Source: Leptothrix discophora (lineage in GTDB: Bacteria; Pseudomonadota; Gammaproteobacteria; Burkholderiales; Burkholderiaceae_C). From it: DNA of 64,000 nucleotides. Each line of letters begins with the position of its first letter. Position 1 is the first letter of the stretch. Made by a program: the position numbers and the translations under genes. Shown one piece after another: positions 18,253 to 29,133 of the stretch. The stretch is taken from positions 520,377-584,376 of the forward strand of contig NZ_JAUZEE010000003.1 of the NCBI RefSeq assembly GCF_030705305.1. The letters are read 5' to 3'. The notes beneath the pieces are model-generated. The model was given only the letters and a program-made list of their open reading frames with translations. It ran no database searches and was not told the origin of the DNA.

Positions 18253-19380
18253 ATGAACACGAAGACCACTCGCCCCACGTCGTTGCTCAAGACCCTCGTG
18301 GCCACCCTCGCGGTCGCCGCTTCCTTCGGCGCCCAGGCGCAGGAAGAGAAGGTCCTGAACATCTACAACTGGGCCGACTACATCGCCGAAGACACGATCA
18401 AGAACTTCGAGAAGGAAACCGGCATCAAGGTCCGCTACGACAACTTCGACAGCAACGAGGCGCTGCACGCCAAGCTGGTCGCGGGCAAGTCGGGCTATGA
18501 CATCGTGGTGCCCGGTTCGCACTTCGCCAAGCAGCAGATCGAGGCCGGCCTGCTGATGAAGCTCGACAAGAGCAAGCTGACGAACTACAAGAATCTCGAC
18601 CCCGCCATCCAGGCCCAGCTGGCCAAGATGGACCCGGGCAACGAGCACATCGTCGACTGGCTGTGGGGCTACACCACCGTGGGCATCAACGCCGAGCGCG
18701 TGAAGAAGGCGCTGGGCGACATGCCGATGCCCGAGAACGCCTGGGACCTGGTCTTCAATCCCGACTACGCCAAGAAGCTCAAGGGCTGCGGCGTGTCCTT
18801 CCTCGACACCGCCTCCGAGATCCTCCCGCTGGCGCTGAAGTACGTCGGCAAGGAGCCGCACAGCAAGAACGCGGACGACTACAAGGCCGCCGCCGAGATG
18901 CTCAAGGCCGTGCGCCCCTACGTGACGCGCTTTGCCGGTTCGGGCTCCGACTACATCGACCAGATGGCCACCGGCAAGCTGTGCGCCGTGGTGGGCTGGT
19001 CGGGCGACATCCTGATCGCCAAGGACAAGTCGGCCAAGGCCAAGAAGCCGCAGAAGCTGGAGGTGCTGCTGCCCAAGACCGGCGGCCTGCTGTTCTTCGA
19101 CACGATGGCCATCCCCAAGGACGCCAAGCATCCGGACAACGCGCACAAGTTCATCGACTACATCCTGCGCGCCGAGGTGCATGCGTCGCTGACGAACTCG
19201 GTCTTCTACGCGAACCCGAACAAGGCCTCGCTGAAGTTCGTCGAGCCGGCGATCGCCAACGATCCGGCGGTGTTCCCGAGCGAAGCGGCCATGGCCACGA
19301 TGATCCCGCCCGGCGCGCCGGACAACGCGACGCGCAAGCTGATCACCCGCACCTTCACCAACTTCAAGGCCGGTCGCTGA
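18253..19380 (+). CDS. potF: Periplasmic putrescine/polyamine-binding protein, second copy
   Basis: A 375-residue paralogue of the protein at 14009, with a signal peptide ending near AQAQEEK and the same VLNIYNWADYIAEDTIKNFE start. Ligand-contact segments differ in places (PGSHFAK here versus PSSNWAK in the first copy), hinting at different polyamine preference. An AGGAG site precedes the ATG. It sits 65 bp before the ABC ATPase gene, the usual potFGHI order, so it is probably the main partner of this permease. Confidence 0.94.
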   Translation: MNTKTTRPTSLLKTLVATLAVAASFGAQAQEEKVLNIYNWADYIAEDTIKNFEKETGIKVRYDNFDSNEALHAKLVAGKSGYDIVVPGSHFAKQQIEAGLLMKLDKSKLTNYKNLDPAIQAQLAKMDPGNEHIVDWLWGYTTVGINAERVKKALGDMPMPENAWDLVFNPDYAKKLKGCGVSFLDTASEILPLALKYVGKEPHSKNADDYKAAAEMLKAVRPYVTRFAGSGSDYIDQMATGKLCAVVGWSGDILIAKDKSAKAKKPQKLEVLLPKTGGLLFFDTMAIPKDAKHPDNAHKFIDYILRAEVHASLTNSVFYANPNKASLKFVEPAIANDPAVFPSEAAMATMIPPGAPDNATRKLITRTFTNFKAGR

Positions 19381-19445
19381 ACCGAGCCTGGACGGGCCGG
19401 CGCGCCGCCTCGCGCGACCGGCCCCCATCGACTTGAGGGAGCCTC

Positions 19446-20549
19446 ATGAGCACTGCCCCGGGGGACGACAGCGCCTTCCTGCGGATCGAATCCGTGGTGA
19501 AGGATTTCGGTGAGTTCCGTGCCGTCGACCAGGTCAGCCTGGACGTCGCGCGCGGCGAGATCTTCGCCCTGCTCGGCTCGTCGGGCTGCGGCAAGAGCAC
19601 GCTGCTGCGCATGCTCGCGGGCTTCGAGACGCCGACCTCCGGTCGCATCGTGCTCAAGGGCCAGGACCTGGCCGGCCTGCCGCCCTACCGGCGGCCGGTC
19701 AACATGATGTTCCAGTCCTATGCGCTGTTCCCGCACCTGACGGTGTGGGACAACATCGCCTTCGGCCTGCGCCGCGACGGCCTGCCCAAGGCCGAGATCG
19801 AGCAGCGCGTCGACGAGATGCTGCGGCTGACCCAGCTCGGCAAGTTCGGCAAGCGCAAGCCGCACCAGCTCTCGGGCGGCCAGCAGCAGCGCGTCGCGCT
19901 GGCGCGCAGCCTGGCCAAGAAGCCGCAGCTGCTGCTGCTCGACGAGCCGCTGGGCGCGCTCGACAAGAAGCTGCGCGAGCAGACCCAGGTCGAGCTGGTC
20001 AACATCATCCGCAGCGTCGGCGTGACCTGCGTGATGGTCACGCACGACCAGGAAGAGGCGATGACCATGGCCTCGCGCCTGGCGGTCATGAGCGAGGGCC
20101 GCTTCCTGCAGGTCGGCGGTCCGGCCGACATCTACGAGACGCCGACCACCCGCTTCGTTGCCGACTTCATCGGCAACGTCAACCTGATGGACGGCACCAT
20201 CACGCTGGACGAGCCCGACCGGGCCGAGATCGGCTGCCCGGACGTGGTCCACCACATCGGCCACGGCATCACCGGCTACCTCGGCATGCCCGTGACGGTG
20301 GCCGTGCGTCCCGAGAAGATCCACCTGACCCGCGAGCCGCTGGACCAGTCCTTCAACCAGGTGCGCGGCAGCGTGCATGCGGTGTCCTACTTCGGCAGTC
20401 ACACCCTCTACCACCTGCAGCTCGCCAGCGGCGCGACGCTGAAGGTCAATGTCGAGAACGAGGAACGCCTGCACAGCGGCAACCCGGTGATGGGCGACGT
20501 GGTCTGGGCCAACTGGTCGCCGACCTCCCAGGTCGTGCTGACCCAATGA
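19446..20549 (+). CDS. potG: Polyamine ABC transporter ATP-binding protein
   Basis: A 367-residue ABC ATPase that powers polyamine import. It has Walker A GSSGCGKS (44-51), Q-loop FQSYALFPH, signature LSGGQQQRVALARS, Walker B LLLLDEP and the H-loop THDQEEA, followed by a C-terminal TOBE-like domain as in PotA/PotG. A GAGGGAG site precedes the ATG. It is 13 bp before potH. Confidence 0.95.
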   Translation: MSTAPGDDSAFLRIESVVKDFGEFRAVDQVSLDVARGEIFALLGSSGCGKSTLLRMLAGFETPTSGRIVLKGQDLAGLPPYRRPVNMMFQSYALFPHLTVWDNIAFGLRRDGLPKAEIEQRVDEMLRLTQLGKFGKRKPHQLSGGQQQRVALARSLAKKPQLLLLDEPLGALDKKLREQTQVELVNIIRSVGVTCVMVTHDQEEAMTMASRLAVMSEGRFLQVGGPADIYETPTTRFVADFIGNVNLMDGTITLDEPDRAEIGCPDVVHHIGHGITGYLGMPVTVAVRPEKIHLTREPLDQSFNQVRGSVHAVSYFGSHTLYHLQLASGATLKVNVENEERLHSGNPVMGDVVWANWSPTSQVVLTQ

Positions 20550-20562
20550 GCGGGATCGCCTG

Positions 20563-21513
20563 ATGCCCGCCGCCCGCCCTCCCCTGCCGCAGCGCCTGCT
20601 GGCCCTGCTGCGTTCGCTCGGCGGACGTGGCAGCGTGCTCGGCGTTCCCTACCTGTGGCTGCTGGTCTTCTTCCTGCTGCCCTTCCTGATCGTGCTGCGA
20701 ATCAGCCTGGCGCAGATGGACGGCGCGCTGGTCAGCGACCTGTTCCACTGGACCGACACCGAGTTGACGCTGACGGTCCGCCTGGGCAACTACCAGCTGC
20801 TCTTCACCGACGACCTGTACTGGTCGACCTACGGCCTGTCGCTGCTCTATGCGGGCGTGACGACCGCCGTGTGCCTGCTGATCGGCTACCCCTTCGCCTA
20901 CTTCATGGCGCGCTCGTCGGCATCGCTGCAACCCTTGCTGCTGATGGGCGTGATGCTGCCCTTCTGGACCAGCTTCCTGCTGCGCGTCTATGCCTGGAAG
21001 GCCCTGCTCGATGCCGACACCGGCTGGGTCGGCACGGCGCTCAAGGCCCTGCATGTGGACCAGCTGCTGTTCGCCATCGGCGCGATCCCGGCCGAAGGGC
21101 AGTTCATGTACAGCCCCTTCTCGCTGGTGATCGGCATGGTCTACACCTACCTGCCCTTCATGGTGCTGCCGCTGTTCGGCACGCTGTCCAAGCTCGACAT
21201 CCGCCTGCTGGAAGCCGCCCAGGACCTGGGCGCGACGCCCTGGCAGACCTTCTGGCGCGTGACGGTGCCGCTGTCGCGCGGTGGCATCGTCGCCGGCGCG
21301 ATGCTGGTCTTCATCCCCTGCGTGGGCGAGTACGTCATTCCCGAGCTGCTGGGCGGACCGGAGACGCTGATGATCGGCCGCGTGCTGTGGGACGAGTTCT
21401 TCAGCAACAACGACTGGCCGATGGCCTCCAGCGTCGCGGTGATCATGATCATGCTGATCCTGGTGCCGCTGGCGATCTTCAACCGGGCCCAAACCGAGGC
21501 TGAGAAGCGATGA
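20563..21513 (+). CDS. potH: Polyamine ABC transporter permease
   Basis: A 316-residue inner-membrane permease with about six membrane segments and the EAAQDLGATPWQTFW coupling motif that contacts the ATPase. It matches PotH in length and position. Its end overlaps the potI start by 4 bp (ATGA), showing translational coupling. Confidence 0.94.
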   Translation: MPAARPPLPQRLLALLRSLGGRGSVLGVPYLWLLVFFLLPFLIVLRISLAQMDGALVSDLFHWTDTELTLTVRLGNYQLLFTDDLYWSTYGLSLLYAGVTTAVCLLIGYPFAYFMARSSASLQPLLLMGVMLPFWTSFLLRVYAWKALLDADTGWVGTALKALHVDQLLFAIGAIPAEGQFMYSPFSLVIGMVYTYLPFMVLPLFGTLSKLDIRLLEAAQDLGATPWQTFWRVTVPLSRGGIVAGAMLVFIPCVGEYVIPELLGGPETLMIGRVLWDEFFSNNDWPMASSVAVIMIMLILVPLAIFNRAQTEAEKR

Positions 21514-22349
21514 TCACGACGCCCACCGCCCGCTGGGTCAGCCGGCTCTGGCTGTTCGCCGGCTTTACCTTCCTCTACCTGCCGATCGTCTCGCTGGTGG
21601 TCTTCAGCTTCACCGAGTCGCCGGTGCCCAACGTCTGGGGTGGCTTCTCGCTGCGCTGGTACGAGAAGCTGGTCGGCGACGAGGACATCCGCGCCGCGCT
21701 GTGGCTGAGCCTGCAGGTGGCCGCCGGATCGGCCACCGGCTCGGTCGTGCTGGGCACGCTGGCGGCCTTCTCGCTGGTGCGCTTCGGCCAGTTCCGCGGC
21801 CGCACGCTGTTCGCCGGCATGGTCAACGCGCCGCTGGTGATGCCCGAGGTCATCGTCGGCCTGTCGCTGCTGCTGATGCTGGTGTCGGTGCAGCGCGTCT
21901 TCGGCTTCCCCGAACGCGGCCTGATGACGATCTGGCTGGGCCACCTGCTGGTCGGCATGGCCTACGCCACGGTGGTGATCTCGGCCCGCCTGCGCGACCT
22001 GAACCCGCAGTTCGAGGAAGCCGCGCAGGACCTCGGCGCGCGCCCGGCGCAGGTCTTCTTCCTGGTCACGCTGCCGATGATTGCCCAGAGCATGCTGGCC
22101 GCCTGGCTGCTGACGTTCACGCTGTCGCTGGACGACGTGGTGATGTCGGCCTTCCTGTCCGGCCCCGGCTCGACCACGCTGCCGTTGGTGATCTTCTCGC
22201 GCGCCCGGCTGGGCCTGGACCCGACGGTCAACGCGCTGGCCACCGTCGTGATCGCGGTCGTCGCGGTCTTCGTGGTCGTCTCCAGCTACATGATCGCGGC
22301 CCGCGAACGGCGGCTCTACAAGGAACAGCAGGCCGCGCTGAAGAGTTGA
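21510..22349 (+). CDS. potI: Polyamine ABC transporter permease
   Basis: A 279-residue inner-membrane permease of the PotI type. It has an N-terminal membrane segment (LFAGFTFLYLPIVSLVVFSF), the EEAAQDLGARPAQVFF coupling motif and several further hydrophobic segments. It forms the channel with potH. The glutamine synthetase homologue starts 17 bp downstream, so the operon continues. Confidence 0.94.
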   Translation: MITTPTARWVSRLWLFAGFTFLYLPIVSLVVFSFTESPVPNVWGGFSLRWYEKLVGDEDIRAALWLSLQVAAGSATGSVVLGTLAAFSLVRFGQFRGRTLFAGMVNAPLVMPEVIVGLSLLLMLVSVQRVFGFPERGLMTIWLGHLLVGMAYATVVISARLRDLNPQFEEAAQDLGARPAQVFFLVTLPMIAQSMLAAWLLTFTLSLDDVVMSAFLSGPGSTTLPLVIFSRARLGLDPTVNALATVVIAVVAVFVVVSSYMIAARERRLYKEQQAALKS

Positions 22350-22366
22350 CCGGGCCAGGCCTCGCC

Positions 22367-23719
22367 ATGCACGACGCCCGGGTCCTCGAACTGAAGCGCC
22401 TGGGCGTGCACACGCTGCTGGTGCAGTTCACCGACGTGCACGGCGTGGCCAAGGGCAAGCTGGTGCCGCTGGACCAGCTGGCCAGCGTGCTCGCCCACGG
22501 CGCGGGATTCGCCGGCCCGTCGATCGCCGGCACCGGCCTGCCGCGCACCGGTCCACGCGCCGAGTACATGGCCCGCGGTGACCTGGCCACGCTGCAGCCG
22601 CTGCCCTGGTGGCTGGGCGTGGCGCGCATCGTCGGCGATGGCCATGTGGCCGGCGAGCCCTTCGACGCCTGCCCGCGCCAGGTGCTGCGCCGTCAGGTGG
22701 CTCGCCTGGCCGCGGAAGGCTGGCAGTTGCAGCTCGGCATCGAACCCGAGTTCTTCCTGCTGCGCCGCGAGGCCGATGGGAGCTGGCGGCCGGCCGATGC
22801 GCTGGACCGCCTGGACAAGCCCAGCTACGACCTGCAGAGCCTGCCGCGCCAGGCCGCGCTGCTGCAGGCCCTGCGCGCCGCGCTGGAGGCCGACGGCGCC
22901 GAGGTCCAGCAGATCGACCACGAGGACGCGCACGGCCAGTACGAGCTGAACTTCCGCCACGACCAGGTGCTGGCCAGCTGTGACCGCCTGATGCTGTTCA
23001 AGCTGGCCGCGCAGCGCCTGGCCGAGCAGCACGGCTGCGTCTGTTCCTTCATGCCCAAGCCCTGGGCCAACCAGCCCGGCAGCGGCCTGCACTTCCACGT
23101 CTCGCTGTGGGACGGCGACCGGCCGGCCTTCGACGACCTCGATGAACACGGGCATCTCGTCGACCGGGCCGGACGCGCTGGCGAGCTGCCGCTGGCGCGC
23201 CACTTCATCGCCGGCGTGCTGGCGCACAGCGCGGCGCTGTGCGCGATGGCCGCGCCGACGGTCAATTCCTACAAGCGGCTGGTGGTCGGCGAGAGCCTGT
23301 CGGGCACCAGCTGGGCGCCGGCCTATGTCGCGCACGGCGCCAACAACCGCACGGCGCTGGTCCGCACGCTGCCCGGCCGCTTCGAGTGGCGCCTGCCGGA
23401 CGCAAGCGCCAACCCCTACCTCGCGGCGGCTGGCCTGATCGCCGCCGGGCTCGACGGCATCGCGCGCCGGCTCGAACCCGGCCCGGCGATCGACGACGAC
23501 CTGTTCGCGCTCGACCTCGCGACGATCCACGCGCGCGGCATCGCCGTGCTGCCGCAGAGCCTGGCCGAGGCCGCCGATGCGCTGGCCGTCGACGCCGTGC
23601 TGGCCGAGGCCCTGGGCAGCACGCTGCACACGCAGTTGCTGGCCCTGCAACGCGATGAGTGGCTGCAGTACGCCCGCCATGTCAGCGCCTGGGAGCTGGC
23701 GCGTTATGCCGCACGCTGA
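22367..23719 (+). CDS. Type III glutamine synthetase-like gamma-glutamyl ligase
   Basis: A 450-residue member of the glutamine synthetase superfamily, different from the PuuA homologue in this locus. The start (LVQFTDVHGVAKGKLVP), IEPEFFLL metal-site Glu and LHFHVSLWDG motifs match the group annotated as type III glutamate-ammonia ligase (GlnT) and gamma-glutamylmethylamide synthetase. It may glutamylate an amine or make glutamine. It lies in the potFGHI operon and its end overlaps the next gene by 14 bp, so an amine substrate is more likely than housekeeping nitrogen assimilation. Confidence 0.78.
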   Translation: MHDARVLELKRLGVHTLLVQFTDVHGVAKGKLVPLDQLASVLAHGAGFAGPSIAGTGLPRTGPRAEYMARGDLATLQPLPWWLGVARIVGDGHVAGEPFDACPRQVLRRQVARLAAEGWQLQLGIEPEFFLLRREADGSWRPADALDRLDKPSYDLQSLPRQAALLQALRAALEADGAEVQQIDHEDAHGQYELNFRHDQVLASCDRLMLFKLAAQRLAEQHGCVCSFMPKPWANQPGSGLHFHVSLWDGDRPAFDDLDEHGHLVDRAGRAGELPLARHFIAGVLAHSAALCAMAAPTVNSYKRLVVGESLSGTSWAPAYVAHGANNRTALVRTLPGRFEWRLPDASANPYLAAAGLIAAGLDGIARRLEPGPAIDDDLFALDLATIHARGIAVLPQSLAEAADALAVDAVLAEALGSTLHTQLLALQRDEWLQYARHVSAWELARYAAR

Positions 23720-24620
23720 TCGCCACGCCACGCCCTGGCTGTCCTACCTCTGCCTGGCCGCCAGCATGGCGCTGGTGGGCAGCTACGTCGGTCTGTCCAA
23801 GAGCCTGGTCACGGTCTTTCCGATCTTCCTGCTGGCCGGCCTGCGCTTCGCGATCGCCGCGGTGGCGATGGCCGGCTGGGTGCGCAAGCCGGCCGACGAG
23901 CCACCGCTCGGCCCACGGCAGTGGCGGCTGCTGTTCCTGGAAAGCCTGCTGGGCAACTTCCTGTTCTCGATCTGCATGCTCTACGGCGTGGCCATGAGCA
24001 CGGCGCTGGCGGCCGGCGTGATCATGGCCGCGCTGCCGGCCGCGGTCGCCCTGCTGTCGCGCGTCGTGCTGCGCGAGCGGCTGGATGCCCGCGTGCTGGC
24101 CGGCATCGTCTGCGCGGTGGGGGGCATCGCGGTCGTGGCCTTCATGAAGGCCGGACCGGCATCGTCGGCCAGCGCGGCGGGTGACCCGACCTGGGGACAC
24201 CTGCTGCTGATCGGCGCGGTGTTCTGCGAGGCCAGCTACGTGATCATCGGCAAGCAGCTGACCGGCCATGTCGGCGCGCGCCGCATCAGCGCGATCGTCA
24301 ACCTGTGGGGCCTGCTGCTGGTCAGTCCGCTGGCGCTCTGGCAGGCCCTCAGCTTCGACTTCGGCTCGGTCGGCGCGGCCACCTGGGGCCTGCTGGGCTT
24401 CTATTCGCTGGCGGCCAGCACGATCACGGTCTGGCTCTGGATGACCGGCCTGAAGCGCGTCAGCGCGGCCCGTGCCGGCGTCTTCACCGTGATGCTGCCG
24501 CTGGCCGCCGCCGCCGTTGGCGTCGGCCTGCTCGGCGAACGCATCAGCAGCCCGCAGGTCGCCGCCTACGCGCTGGCGCTGACCGGCCTGCTGCTGGCAA
24601 CCTGGCCGGCCCGGCGCTGA
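23706..24620 (+). CDS. EamA/DMT family transporter
   Basis: A 304-residue inner-membrane protein with about ten hydrophobic segments in two EamA repeats, typical of drug/metabolite exporters. The ATG at 23706 overlaps the stop of the ligase gene by 14 bp, so it is the last gene of the polyamine transport operon. Export of an amine or amino-acid product is possible; the substrate is unknown. Confidence 0.85.
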   Translation: MPHADRHATPWLSYLCLAASMALVGSYVGLSKSLVTVFPIFLLAGLRFAIAAVAMAGWVRKPADEPPLGPRQWRLLFLESLLGNFLFSICMLYGVAMSTALAAGVIMAALPAAVALLSRVVLRERLDARVLAGIVCAVGGIAVVAFMKAGPASSASAAGDPTWGHLLLIGAVFCEASYVIIGKQLTGHVGARRISAIVNLWGLLLVSPLALWQALSFDFGSVGAATWGLLGFYSLAASTITVWLWMTGLKRVSAARAGVFTVMLPLAAAAVGVGLLGERISSPQVAAYALALTGLLLATWPARR

Positions 24621-24629
24621 ACGCGCCGC

Positions 24630-26612
24630 TCAGATCGACCGGTCGAACAAGGACTCGTTGACCGCGTTGTCGCGCAGCCGGTGGCCGGCCTTCTGGGCAT
24701 ACATGGCCTGGTCGGCGTCCTTGAGGACCTGGTCGGCATCATGGTCCTGCGGACCGAAGACGCGCCAGCCCAGGCTGGCGGGGATGCCGGCGGACAGCTC
24801 GCCCAGTGCCAGCGGCTGCGACAGTGCGTGGTCGAGCTTGACCACCAGCTGCTGCACGTCGTGCAAGGCGGTTTCCGGATCGGCGCCCAGGTCGGGGCAG
24901 ATCACGACGAACTCGTCGCCGCCGAGCCGGCCGACGGTGTCGCTGTTGCGCACCGCGCCTGCCAGGCGCTGGGCGGTCTCGACCAGCACGCGGTCGCCCG
25001 CCTCATGGCCGAGCGTGTCGTTGAGTTCCTTGAAGCGGTCCAGGTCGATGAAGATCAGCGCCCCGTGGCGGCGCTCGCGGCGCGCCCGGGTCAGGGCCTG
25101 GCCGAGCCGGTCCATCAGCAGGCGGCGATTGGGCAGGCGCGTGAGCGCGTCGAGGAAGGCCAGGCTGCGGATCTCCTCCTCCATCGCCTTCTGGCGCGTC
25201 ACGTCGCGGCCGATGCTGGAGGCGCCGACCACGCGGCCCTGCTCGTCGTACAGCGGCGCCACCGAGATCGACATGTCCACGCGCCGGCCATCGCGGTGCA
25301 GGCGCACGGTGTCGAAGGGTTCGATGACCTCGCCGCGCAACACGCGGGCCATGATCTCGGCCTCCTCGTGCTGGCGTTCGGGCGGCAGCACGCGGCCGAT
25401 GGACTCGCCCAGCATCTCGTCCTCGTGCCAGCCCAGCGCGGCCTCGGCACCGGCGTTCCAGCTGGTGACGTGGCTGTCGAGCGACTTGCTGATGATGGCG
25501 TCGCGCGAATAGCGCACGATGGCCTCGAAGCGCTGCTCGGCCACGCCGATGCGGCGCAGCGAGGCGCGGTAGAGCATCCACACCAGCACGCCGACCGTGA
25601 GCACCGCGACGCCGGCCAGCAGGCCGACCATCGTCAGCTGCCGGCGCCAGTCGGCGGTGAAGTCGTCCACCGCCATCCCGACCAGCACCACCAGCGGCAG
25701 GCCCTGCACGCGACGCCAGGCGTTGACGCGCTCGATGCCGTCGATCGCGGTGCTGGCCGTGTAGATGCCCTCCACCGCAGGCTTGGCCAACTCGTCGCGC
25801 AGCTGGCGCGAGACCTCGGTGCCCCCCAGCACCTTGTCCTCGTCGGCCGGCCAGGGCTTGCGGTAGACCAGCGCCATGCGCTGGGTGCGCAGCGAGGCGG
25901 CACCGCTCTCGCCGAGTTCGAGGCCCTCGAACAGCCGATCCAGCCGGTGCACCGTCAGGTCGGCCGCCACCGCGCCCATGAAGCGGCCATTCGCGTCGAC
26001 CACCGGCCGCATGACGGTCAACACCCACTCGCCGGTCGGCGCATCGCGGCGCGGGCCCTCGACCAGCATGCGCGCCGGCTTGAGCTGCGCCAGCCGGGCC
26101 AGCGCGCCGCCCTGGTTCAGCGCCGCGTCGCGCTCGCCGCCGGCGATCCAGCGGCCGTCGGCATCGGCGATGCGCAGGTCACGCAGGCCACTGGACTGCT
26201 CGACCTGGCGCTGCATCGGCAGCGACAGGGCCGCCTCGCCGACCGGGCGGCGGGACTCGCGCGCCGCCACCACGGTCAGGCTCGCATCGGCCTGCTCGAA
26301 CAGGCTGCGCAGGTTGGCATCGAGCAGCCGGGCGATGTTCTGGGTCGCCAGCGCGGCCCGCTCGCGCTGGCGGTCGTGTTCGAGCACCAGCGCCAGCGCG
26401 GCCAGGCCCAGCACCAGCACGACCACCAGCGCGACGGCCAGCAGGTAGGGCCAGCGCGGGGTGGCGGAGCGGCGCGTCGGACGACCCGGCCAGTTGCGCC
26501 GGTGCGCGCCGCCGAAACGGGTGGTGGTGGTCCCGCCGAGGCTGCCGGATGGCAGGGTAGAAGGCAGGGTCGACGGCGCATCGATCCGGCGGCGCGCGCG
26601 ACTCCAGGCCAT
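24630..26612 (-). CDS. Membrane diguanylate cyclase with periplasmic Cache-like sensor, PAS and GGDEF
   Basis: A 660-residue signalling protein. Order: cytoplasmic start, one membrane segment (about 54-76), a periplasmic sensor region resembling a double Cache domain, a second membrane segment (about 328-350), a PAS domain, and a C-terminal GGDEF domain. The active site GGDEF (564-568) is intact, and an RxxD I-site (RNSD) precedes it by five residues, so it should make cyclic-di-GMP with product inhibition. It starts 3 bp after the neighbouring degenerate GGDEF gene and is probably co-transcribed with it. Confidence 0.9.
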   Translation of the reverse strand: MAWSRARRRIDAPSTLPSTLPSGSLGGTTTTRFGGAHRRNWPGRPTRRSATPRWPYLLAVALVVVLVLGLAALALVLEHDRQRERAALATQNIARLLDANLRSLFEQADASLTVVAARESRRPVGEAALSLPMQRQVEQSSGLRDLRIADADGRWIAGGERDAALNQGGALARLAQLKPARMLVEGPRRDAPTGEWVLTVMRPVVDANGRFMGAVAADLTVHRLDRLFEGLELGESGAASLRTQRMALVYRKPWPADEDKVLGGTEVSRQLRDELAKPAVEGIYTASTAIDGIERVNAWRRVQGLPLVVLVGMAVDDFTADWRRQLTMVGLLAGVAVLTVGVLVWMLYRASLRRIGVAEQRFEAIVRYSRDAIISKSLDSHVTSWNAGAEAALGWHEDEMLGESIGRVLPPERQHEEAEIMARVLRGEVIEPFDTVRLHRDGRRVDMSISVAPLYDEQGRVVGASSIGRDVTRQKAMEEEIRSLAFLDALTRLPNRRLLMDRLGQALTRARRERRHGALIFIDLDRFKELNDTLGHEAGDRVLVETAQRLAGAVRNSDTVGRLGGDEFVVICPDLGADPETALHDVQQLVVKLDHALSQPLALGELSAGIPASLGWRVFGPQDHDADQVLKDADQAMYAQKAGHRLRDNAVNESLFDRSI

Positions 26613-26615
26613 GGC

Positions 26616-27899
26616 TCAGCCCTGAACCGCGTTGGGCGGCGCCATCGCGACGCCGCCACGGCCCTGCGCACGGATCGGCGCCAGCGCATGCTCGGCCGCG
26701 CTGAAAAGCCGGTCGCACTGCTGCGGGACCGGCACCAGCGCCCGACCGGGCTGGGACGACACCGCCAGGCTCGCGCCGGTCGACACGACGCCGTCGGGCA
26801 TCGTCAGGCGCAGCCGCTGGATCGACAGCTGCAGCCGCTCGGCCAGCACGCGGGCCTCTTCCTGGGTGGTCTGCGGCAGCAGGATGGCAAAGGACTCGCC
26901 GGCCATGCGGCCCACCTCGTCGGTGGCGCGCAAGCCCTCGATCAGCAGCCGCGAGACCGCCAGCAGCAGCCGTTCGCCGGTTGCCGCGCCCCAGCGCTCG
27001 GTCACGTGGCGCTGCCCATCGAGCTCGACCAGCACCAGGCAGGTCTCGCCGCCGTGGCGCTGCGCACGCATCAGCTCACGCTGCATCAGCCGCAGCATCT
27101 CGGCCCGGTTCCAGACCTGGGTGAGCGGGTCGCGCACGGCCTGCGACTGCATCTCGGCGGCCTGCTCCTGCAACTGCAGGCGGCAGCTCTGCAGTTCGGC
27201 CACCAGGGTCTCCTTGAGCACGTGCTTGCGCCAGATCATCAGGCTGACCATGAAGCCCAGCCCGCAGGCGATCAGGCCGTCGATCCGGTTGGCCGCCAGG
27301 TGGCCGCTGTCACCCTGGGTCAGGCCGAGCGCCCAGGCATAGACCGCAAAGGCCAGCCCGTACATCACGGCCGCACGCGGCGGGCGCAGCAGGAACAGCG
27401 CGCCGACCAGCACGCAGCCGATCAGGAAGGACGTGATGCTCGCGCCGATCCACTGGTCGATGCTGGCCATGACGATGGTGAACAGCAGCGCGCTGCCCAG
27501 GCCCCAGATCTCCAGCACCTCCTGGAAGCCCCGGCGCAGCCGGGGCTGGCGGCGGGTCCAGCCGATCAGCAGGCCCACCAGCACGAGGTTGGCGGCCATC
27601 GCCAGGTGCACCAGCACGACCGCCTCGCGCCAGCGCGCACTGGCCAGCGCCAGTTCGGTGGCCGCATTGGCCGACACGGCTGCGGCGACCACCTGGCCGG
27701 GCACGCCCAGGCCGAAATGCCGCATCAGGCCGCTGCCGGTGGCCGGTGCGGCGACGGCATGGTCGTTCCATGAACTGGCCACGTGCAGCAGGCTCAGCGG
27801 GACCAGCAAGGCGGTCAGCCACGCCAGACGACGCAGGTTCTCCAGGAGCGCCTGGACCGCAATGCGCTCATTGCGAGCCCACACACTGCGCCACTTCAT
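26616..27899 (-). CDS. Membrane protein with degenerate GGDEF domain (AGESF)
   Basis: A 427-residue protein with about six membrane segments in its first 215 residues, a short coiled-coil linker (LVAELQSCRLQLQEQAAEMQ) and a GGDEF-type C-domain. The signature reads AGESF (333-337) in place of GGDEF, losing the catalytic Glu, but the I-site RATD five residues upstream is kept. It is therefore more likely to bind cyclic-di-GMP than to make it. The ATG at 27899 is behind GGAG. It precedes the active cyclase gene by 3 bp. Confidence 0.85.
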   Translation of the reverse strand: MKWRSVWARNERIAVQALLENLRRLAWLTALLVPLSLLHVASSWNDHAVAAPATGSGLMRHFGLGVPGQVVAAAVSANAATELALASARWREAVVLVHLAMAANLVLVGLLIGWTRRQPRLRRGFQEVLEIWGLGSALLFTIVMASIDQWIGASITSFLIGCVLVGALFLLRPPRAAVMYGLAFAVYAWALGLTQGDSGHLAANRIDGLIACGLGFMVSLMIWRKHVLKETLVAELQSCRLQLQEQAAEMQSQAVRDPLTQVWNRAEMLRLMQRELMRAQRHGGETCLVLVELDGQRHVTERWGAATGERLLLAVSRLLIEGLRATDEVGRMAGESFAILLPQTTQEEARVLAERLQLSIQRLRLTMPDGVVSTGASLAVSSQPGRALVPVPQQCDRLFSAAEHALAPIRAQGRGGVAMAPPNAVQG

Positions 27900-27972
27900 G
27901 CCCGCTCCAGACACCGCTGCTCCCACCCGTTGATCCGGTCCACCGTCTGCCGCCGGGCCCGGGCCCCGCAGG

Positions 27973-29058
<1,086 letters not shown>

Positions 29059-29133
29059 CGACGGACGGGGCGCGGCGCGAGGAAGAAGCAGGCCTCGATT
29101 GTCGTCCCGGGCCTCGCGCGCCGTGCCCGGGCA

